Positions 59,927-64,000 of a stretch of DNA of 64,000 nt are shown piece after piece (position 1 is the stretch's first letter; the number at the start of each line of letters is the position of its first letter). The stretch covers positions 1 through 64,000 of the forward strand of contig JANQMX010000011.1 of the NCBI GenBank assembly GCA_028279885.1. The letters run 5' to 3'. The DNA comes from Rhodovibrionaceae bacterium (GTDB lineage: Bacteria > Pseudomonadota > Alphaproteobacteria > Kiloniellales > DSM-21159). The notes below the pieces were generated by a model. It made no database searches, was not told where the DNA came from, and saw nothing but the letters and a program-made list of their open reading frames with translations. The translations under genes were made by a program, and so were the position numbers.

Positions 59927-60904
59927 TCAGACAGTGTCCACCGCCTCGACACTTGGCACCGGCCAGGTCTCATTGGCGTGGCGCAGCAAGCCCGGCTCAT
60001 TCCGACAGCGGGCGACGAAGTCTGCGACCTCTTGGCTGCGCCAAGCCTGCTGATAGCTGCGCCAGGCCTGCTCCACAGTCTGCCGCCGCAAGTCGCCGGG
60101 GGCGAAGGGCAGGGCGTTCAGCAGCTTCACTCGACCGTTCGGGACGATCAGGATCATCGCTTGTGGGCTGTCCAGGCGGCGCTGAATCTCGGTCTCGATA
60201 TCCCAGGGATAGATCGCGAGGCGCGGCCCACCGGCGGCCGCGGCCCGTGCTTCCAGCGCCTCCACGGTCGCGACCCAGTCGGGCGGGCTGGGGGCAAGGT
60301 TTTGCCAGTCGAGAGCAGCACGGCCTAGGCGCATCAGTGGCCCGGTGACGAAGACGCTGCAGCCAAGCTCTGCCGCAAGCTCATACGCCGCCACCGCTTC
60401 ATGCAGATTGCGTCGAGACGGAACGAACACCCACTCGGCCGGGACGTTGCGCGCGCTCAGACGCCGCAGTGCGCCCGTCGCTTCGGCAAAGCTGGCTGCA
60501 CCAGGACGCAAGGCCTCATGGGTCTCTGCCGTCGCGCCGTCAACCGAGACCTGAACGTTGTCCACGCGCAGACCGGCCAGCCGCTCGACCGCGGCATCGT
60601 CCAGTTCACCACCGTCAGTTTCGATCTTGATGGCCACGCCACCGTCCGAGAGTGTCTGGAAGATCTCCCAGACGTATGGGATCCGCATCGGTTCCCCGCC
60701 GCCGAAGGCGACATACGGAATGCCGGTTTCGGCAATTTGGCGGGCGACACCAATCGCCTCCTCCCGGTCGAGTTCATCTGGCCAAGCCTTATCCGGGCCG
60801 GACTCCTCGCAGCAGGCAAGACAGCGGCCCCCGCAGCGATTGGTCAACTGCCAGGCAACGAAAAGCGGTGCGCTGAAGTCCTCGATGGAGGCTATGGAAG
60901 ACAT
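59927..60904 (-). CDS. Radical SAM enzyme, PqqE-like without SPASM cysteines (paralogue 1)
   Basis: A 325-residue radical SAM enzyme. The [4Fe-4S] ligands are Cys24, Cys28 and Cys31 in 'LTNRCGGRCLACCEESGP', followed by the SAM motif 'YVAFGGGEPMRIP'. 'IKIETDGGELD' and 'VQVSVDGATAETHEALRP' are the TIM-barrel strands shared with PqqE-type peptide enzymes. In the C-terminus 'ILIVPNGRVKLLNALPFAPG' then 'DLRRQTVEQAW' aligns with the region where PqqE has SPASM cysteines, but only one Cys is present there. It resembles 61207-62211 and 63175-64000, and is the last gene in the apparent operon with the PqqA-like peptide and UbiA-like gene. Confidence 0.9.
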   Translation of the reverse strand: MSSIASIEDFSAPLFVAWQLTNRCGGRCLACCEESGPDKAWPDELDREEAIGVARQIAETGIPYVAFGGGEPMRIPYVWEIFQTLSDGGVAIKIETDGGELDDAAVERLAGLRVDNVQVSVDGATAETHEALRPGAASFAEATGALRRLSARNVPAEWVFVPSRRNLHEAVAAYELAAELGCSVFVTGPLMRLGRAALDWQNLAPSPPDWVATVEALEARAAAAGGPRLAIYPWDIETEIQRRLDSPQAMILIVPNGRVKLLNALPFAPGDLRRQTVEQAWRSYQQAWRSQEVADFVARCRNEPGLLRHANETWPVPSVEAVDTV

Positions 60905-60973
60905 CGTGGCACGCGGGCGTCATGCGCGCCCGGCCTAGGTCCAATGGGGCCGATCGAGCAGAAAACAGATATC

Positions 60974-61014
60974 GCCGCCATCTCCCCTTGGCATGCCTGC
61001 GCGGAGATGGCGGC
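60974..61014 (-). promoter_or_regulatory. Perfect 12-bp hairpin after the precursor-peptide gene
   Basis: GCCGCCATCTCC (60974-60985) pairs with GGAGATGGCGGC (61003-61014) around a 17-base loop, beginning 14 bases after the peptide stop codon. On the minus strand a TTTT occurs 8 bases further. It is a candidate partial terminator or stabiliser that gives more peptide mRNA than downstream enzyme mRNA. Confidence 0.65.
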
Positions 61015-61028
61015 TGGAAATCGTCGGC

Positions 61029-61184
61029 TCAGGTAAAGCGGATGTAGGGCTGCGCCATCACCTGATCGGAGATCTCTTCCATCGTCGGCGTTTCCCAGGC
61101 TGTCTTGCCTTGGCGAACGGTGGGCCGGTCCTCGCTCTTCTCGACAAGGCTCTCGGTCGTCTCCGGTCTCACAGTGTTGTCCAT
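61029..61184 (-). CDS. PqqA-like precursor peptide (candidate RiPP precursor)
   Basis: A 51-residue peptide encoded between two radical SAM genes, with AAAGGA as ribosome site and 22 bp after the upstream radical SAM stop codon. The N-terminal half is a charged leader ('TTESLVEKSEDRPTVRQGK'). The core is 'AWETPTMEEISDQVMAQPY' then 'IRFT'. Relative to Trp30, Pro is at +3, Glu-Ile at +7/+8 and Tyr at +17, exactly as in PqqA of Methylorubrum. The Glu that PqqE links to that Tyr (+13 in PqqA) is Met43 here. So it is PqqA-like in layout but not a normal PQQ precursor. The modified residues are unknown. Confidence 0.82.
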   Translation of the reverse strand: MDNTVRPETTESLVEKSEDRPTVRQGKTAWETPTMEEISDQVMAQPYIRFT

Positions 61185-61206
61185 ACGCTACGTCCTTTCT
61201 CTCCAT

Positions 61207-62211
61207 TCAGGCGTTGCAAACGGCCAGCTCCAGCTTCTGCCATGAGTTGGCGGCGGCGTGTTCGGCTTCGTCCGCGATCGCCCGGTGAAGCGCATCCACC
61301 AGCAACGGACTCTGCCAAGCCCGGCAGTAATTATGCCAAGCCTCTGAAAGGCTGCAATGGCGAAGTTCGGCCACGACATAGGATAGCGGCGCCGACGCTT
61401 TCACCCAGCCATTAGGCAGAACGAGCAAGGTAGCGGGCGGTTCGTCGAGCAGCTGCCGCAGCCCGTCCACCATGCGGAACGGTAGGTAGCACAGCTCCAT
61501 CTCCCCCCGGCCCGCCGCGGCCTCGCGGTCGAGCGTGGCCCGGAAGCGCTCGTACTGCGTATCGCTGGGGCGCAGCTTGCGCCAGTTCTTGGCGGCATTG
61601 CCGATGCGCATCAGCGCCCCGGTATTGAAGCGGAAGGCACCGAGGGCCCGGGCGCGCGCCAGAGCAGCCGGTAGCTCTTCGATATTGACCCGCGTTGGCG
61701 CAAAGGTGACCTCGAGCGGCAGGCCAGCATCCCGCACCGCCCGGCAGGCCGCATGCACCTTGGTAAGCGAGGCGCCGGGGCGCTGGCGGGCGTAAACCTC
61801 CTGTGTGTCGGCATCCAGGCTGATCTGCACCGAGCGCACCGGTAAACCGGCAAGCCGAGCCGCGGCCTCCGAACTGAAGCGCTGACCGTTTGTCTCGATC
61901 TTCAGCTGCACCCCGGCCCTGCCCAGGCGTTCGGCCACTTCCAGGAAGTAGGGCACGATCATGGGTTCGCCGCCGCAGAGCATGACATAGGGCACGTCGG
62001 CGGCGATCAGTTCGTCGGCAAAGGCGAGTGCCTCCTCGCGCGTGAACTCGCCCTGCATCGCCTTGCCCGGCGCACTCTCGGTGCAGCAGTGGATACAGGC
62101 GAGATCGCAGTCGCGCGTCAGTTGCCAAGACACGAATATCGGCGCCGCCATGGTGTCGATATGGCGCGTGCGTTTGGCCGATTGCCTGTCGAGAGATGTA
62201 CCGCCGTCCAT
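61207..62211 (-). CDS. Radical SAM enzyme, PqqE-like without SPASM cysteines (paralogue 2)
   Basis: A 334-residue radical SAM enzyme. The cluster ligands are Cys35, Cys39 and Cys42 in 'LTRDCDLACIHCCTESAPGK'. The SAM motif is 'YVMLCGGEPMIVP', followed by 'LKIETNGQRF' and 'VQISLDADTQEVY'. The C-terminal 'LLVLPNGWVKASAPLSYVVA' with 'ELRHCSLSEAW' keeps the outline of the SPASM/twitch domain without its cysteine set. Met21 (62151) is an alternative start. It sits 13 bp after the UbiA-like gene and 22 bp before the precursor peptide, in the same direction. Confidence 0.9.
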   Translation of the reverse strand: MDGGTSLDRQSAKRTRHIDTMAAPIFVSWQLTRDCDLACIHCCTESAPGKAMQGEFTREEALAFADELIAADVPYVMLCGGEPMIVPYFLEVAERLGRAGVQLKIETNGQRFSSEAAARLAGLPVRSVQISLDADTQEVYARQRPGASLTKVHAACRAVRDAGLPLEVTFAPTRVNIEELPAALARARALGAFRFNTGALMRIGNAAKNWRKLRPSDTQYERFRATLDREAAAGRGEMELCYLPFRMVDGLRQLLDEPPATLLVLPNGWVKASAPLSYVVAELRHCSLSEAWHNYCRAWQSPLLVDALHRAIADEAEHAAANSWQKLELAVCNA

Positions 62212-62224
62212 CGCCGCGTCCCGA

Positions 62225-63190
62225 TTAAGCTCCGAGCCAAGGCTGGCATAACAGCCCTAATGTGAAGAGCAGCACCGTCGCCAGATAGCAGCGCACGATG
62301 GCACGCACTGCCGGCACGAAGGCACGCGGCGTACGGCAGGTTTGTCGCCCACGCAAAAAGCTCAGCAGCAGCAGCGGCAGGGCAGCAAGGGCCAGCAAGC
62401 AGGGCCAGGGAAAAACGCCGATCACGACACCAAGCGGCACCACCAACAGTGCCAGGCCGGCAAGACCGCTGTAGAGCCAGACCGCCCGCTCGCGGCCGAG
62501 CCGCACGACGAGGTTGCGTTTGCCGACGAGCCGGTCCTGGTGAAAGTCGGGAATGGCGTTGACGACGGCGAGCGCCATGATCAGGAAGCCCGGCACCAGA
62601 GAGGCTAGCAAGGCCGGACCGATCACCGACCAAGCCATCGTCTGAGCGTGCAGGTGCAGACTGCCCAGCACCATTAATGGGCCGTAGGAGAGCGCGATCA
62701 CCGTTTCCCCGAGACCGCGGTAGGCCCAGCGGATGGGCGGCGCGACATAAAAAGCGGCCGCCATGCCGCCCAAGCCGGCGTAAAACAGAATGGGCCAGCC
62801 AGTCTCCAGCGCCAAGTAGATGCCAACCGCCAGCGCCCCAGCGAAGGCGGCGATACCCAACACCAAGACGGCCACCGACATAGGCGGTGGGTCTTCCGGA
62901 TTGAACACCCGGTCCGTGCCCTCGCGGTCGTCGAAGTACTCGTTGAAGGCCTCGACGCCGACCACGGCGAGCAGGATGCCGGCGAGTCCGATCCAGAACA
63001 TCGTCGGCTGGAAGACATCGGCGATTGCGTAAGCCCAAGCGGCGCCAAGGAGATAAGGCAACAGGCCCGCATAGAGGAAGAAGCGGTAGCGCACCATGCT
63101 AGCGACATAGCCGAGGAGGCCAGGCAGGCTGCGCGGTCGTGCCTTGGCTGCAGGCGAGGCTTCGAAGCCGGCGTTTACACGAAGATCCAT
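62225..63190 (-). CDS. UbiA-family prenyltransferase
   Basis: A 321-residue membrane prenyltransferase with about nine hydrophobic segments. The two Asp-rich motifs that bind Mg2+ and the prenyl diphosphate are 'FNEYFDDREGTD' (Asn83, Asp87, Asp88, Asp93) and 'NAIPDFHQDRLVGKRN' (Asn211, Asp215, Asp219). The arrangement resembles the MenA branch, whose usual job is prenylation of dihydroxynaphthoate. Its start overlaps the end of the radical SAM gene 63175-64000 by 16 bp, and it is 13 bp before the next radical SAM gene. This context makes a modified peptide or peptide-derived quinone a candidate acceptor. Confidence 0.9.
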   Translation of the reverse strand: MDLRVNAGFEASPAAKARPRSLPGLLGYVASMVRYRFFLYAGLLPYLLGAAWAYAIADVFQPTMFWIGLAGILLAVVGVEAFNEYFDDREGTDRVFNPEDPPPMSVAVLVLGIAAFAGALAVGIYLALETGWPILFYAGLGGMAAAFYVAPPIRWAYRGLGETVIALSYGPLMVLGSLHLHAQTMAWSVIGPALLASLVPGFLIMALAVVNAIPDFHQDRLVGKRNLVVRLGRERAVWLYSGLAGLALLVVPLGVVIGVFPWPCLLALAALPLLLLSFLRGRQTCRTPRAFVPAVRAIVRCYLATVLLFTLGLLCQPWLGA

Positions 63191-64000
63191 CGGTGCAGCT
63201 CGGCCGTCTTCTTGGGATTGTCGCTGAGGTCGTCGACAAACTGCGCTATGCGCGGGTCCTGCCAGGCCCGTTGGAAGTTCGACCAGATCGCCTTCAAAGA
63301 CTCTTTGCGCAGGTCGCCGCAGATGAAGGGCAACGCGTTGATCAGCTTGACCAGTCCATTGGGTAGCACGATGAGCAGAGCTGCGGGATGCTCAAGGCGC
63401 TCGCGCATCTCATGCAGCAGGCCCATCTCATGAAAATGTACGCGCATCCGGCCATCGTACTCGTGGCGCTTGGCATACAGAACTTCGAAGAAGGGACCAT
63501 ACTCTGCATCGCTCGGCGCCATCATCTGCCAGGTCTTGACCGCATTGCCGGTGTACATGGTGCGACCAGTATAGAAGCTGCCGGCGCCAAGCTCGTAGGC
63601 GAGATCGACGGCGCGGCCGATCTCATGAACGTTGAAGGATGTGGGCGAATAGTTAATTTCCAGCGGCACCCCAGCCGCGTGAACGTTGCGGATGCCCTGC
63701 AGCACGTGATCAAAGTCCCCGCGCACCCGCATCTTGTTGAAGGTATCCCGCGTCGCGCCGTCCATGCTGACCTGCACCGACTTGACCGCATAGTCCTTCA
63801 GCCGCTGACAGGCCTCTTCGGTCAGGTAGTGACCGTTGGTCTCGATCTTGAGCTGGGCCCCGCCCTCGGCACCGAACTTGGCCAAGTCGAAGAAGCGCGG
63901 GTGCAGCATAGGCTCGCCGCCAGAGAGCGAAACATAAGGCACGTCTAACTCGACGGCTTGGCGCATCACGGAGAAGACCTGATCGTCCTCGAGCTCGTCC
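63175..64000 (-). CDS. Radical SAM enzyme, PqqE-like (paralogue 3, 5' end outside window)
   Basis: This gene is truncated by the window edge; 275 residues are visible and the frame stays open to 64000. The cysteine cluster lies outside the window. The SAM motif 'YVSLSGGEPMLHP' and 'LKIETNGHYL', 'SVQVSMDGATRDTF' identify the fold. The C-terminus 'LIVLPNGLVKLINALPFICG' followed by 'DLRKESLKAIW' closely matches paralogue 1 and again lacks the SPASM cysteines. It overlaps the UbiA-like gene by 16 bp. It is likely the first visible gene of the operon; further genes may lie beyond 64000. Confidence 0.87.
   Translation of the reverse strand, partial: DELEDDQVFSVMRQAVELDVPYVSLSGGEPMLHPRFFDLAKFGAEGGAQLKIETNGHYLTEEACQRLKDYAVKSVQVSMDGATRDTFNKMRVRGDFDHVLQGIRNVHAAGVPLEINYSPTSFNVHEIGRAVDLAYELGAGSFYTGRTMYTGNAVKTWQMMAPSDAEYGPFFEVLYAKRHEYDGRMRVHFHEMGLLHEMRERLEHPAALLIVLPNGLVKLINALPFICGDLRKESLKAIWSNFQRAWQDPRIAQFVDDLSDNPKKTAELHRWIFV

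Noticed and set aside
61029-61184. True PqqA and a PQQ operon
   Set aside because: The required Glu is Met, no pqqB, pqqC or pqqD gene is visible, and three radical SAM enzymes lack SPASM cysteines. A different product is more likely, though genes beyond 64000 were not seen.
1-64000. CRISPR arrays, prophage and insertion sequences
   Set aside because: No regularly spaced short repeats, transposase, integrase or phage structural genes were recognised on either strand.

Overview
The window is about 64 kb of GC-rich DNA that reads as the chromosome of an alphaproteobacterium, most likely in or near Rhodospirillales. The evidence is a GcrA cell-cycle regulator with GANTC (CcrM-type) sites in front of it, a DUF2336 protein, many TRAP and tripartite tricarboxylate (TTT) transporters, several LysR regulators and a VPLPA-CTERM-like sorting signal. 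The species is inference. No rRNA, CRISPR array, prophage or insertion sequence was seen. One tRNA-Pro lies at the left edge.

Layout. 1-5.7 kb: tRNA-Pro, a TRAP transporter operon (dctPQM), an NTF2-like protein, a DUF2336 protein and a periplasmic rhodanese. 5.8-9.8 kb: a phosphonate-type ABC importer (phnDEC order) divergent from an RpiR regulator, with a paired direct repeat between them. 10-18.3 kb: a membrane class III adenylate cyclase, then an RTX-type exported protein with exact 555-bp internal repeats and its type I secretion ABC and HlyD partners. 18.3-25.6 kb: a LysR gene, a ketopantoate-reductase-like enzyme with an acyl-CoA ligase, and a divergent TTT transporter (tctCBA). 25.7-32.3 kb: a proline-racemase-family enzyme lacking its second catalytic Cys, a second TRAP set, a GlxA/AraC-type regulator, a His-rich unknown protein and apt. 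32.3-42.5 kb: a structured leader with terminator before a Bcr/CflA-type exporter, a nuclease/phosphatase-fold protein, a methyltransferase, LysR plus TSUP exporter, and a third TRAP set with an SMP-30 lactonase and LysR. 42.7-44.5 kb: a lone AT-richer KAP P-loop NTPase, probably acquired. 44.6-56 kb: two amidases, an MFS carrier, a gamma-glutamyltransferase, a universal stress protein, GcrA, a VUT transporter, and a Rieske oxygenase between two GcvA-like LysR genes. 56-59.9 kb: a Rid protein, a sorted exoprotein, pirin, a secreted unknown and a COQ10/RatA-like protein.

The most unusual part is 59.9-64 kb on the minus strand. Three paralogous radical SAM enzymes (one cut by the window edge), a UbiA-type prenyltransferase and a 51-residue peptide form one apparent operon. 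The peptide keeps the PqqA spacing of Trp, Pro, Glu-Ile and Tyr but has Met where PqqA has the cross-linked Glu. The radical SAM enzymes have PqqE-like C-terminal ends without the SPASM cysteines. This looks like a RiPP-type pathway other than PQQ, possibly making a prenylated peptide-derived molecule. The product is unknown.

Most of the rest is a nutrient-scavenging landscape: three TRAP systems, one TTT system and one ABC importer, each beside a regulator or catabolic enzymes. Binding-protein or exported-protein genes are repeatedly followed by strong intercistronic hairpins.
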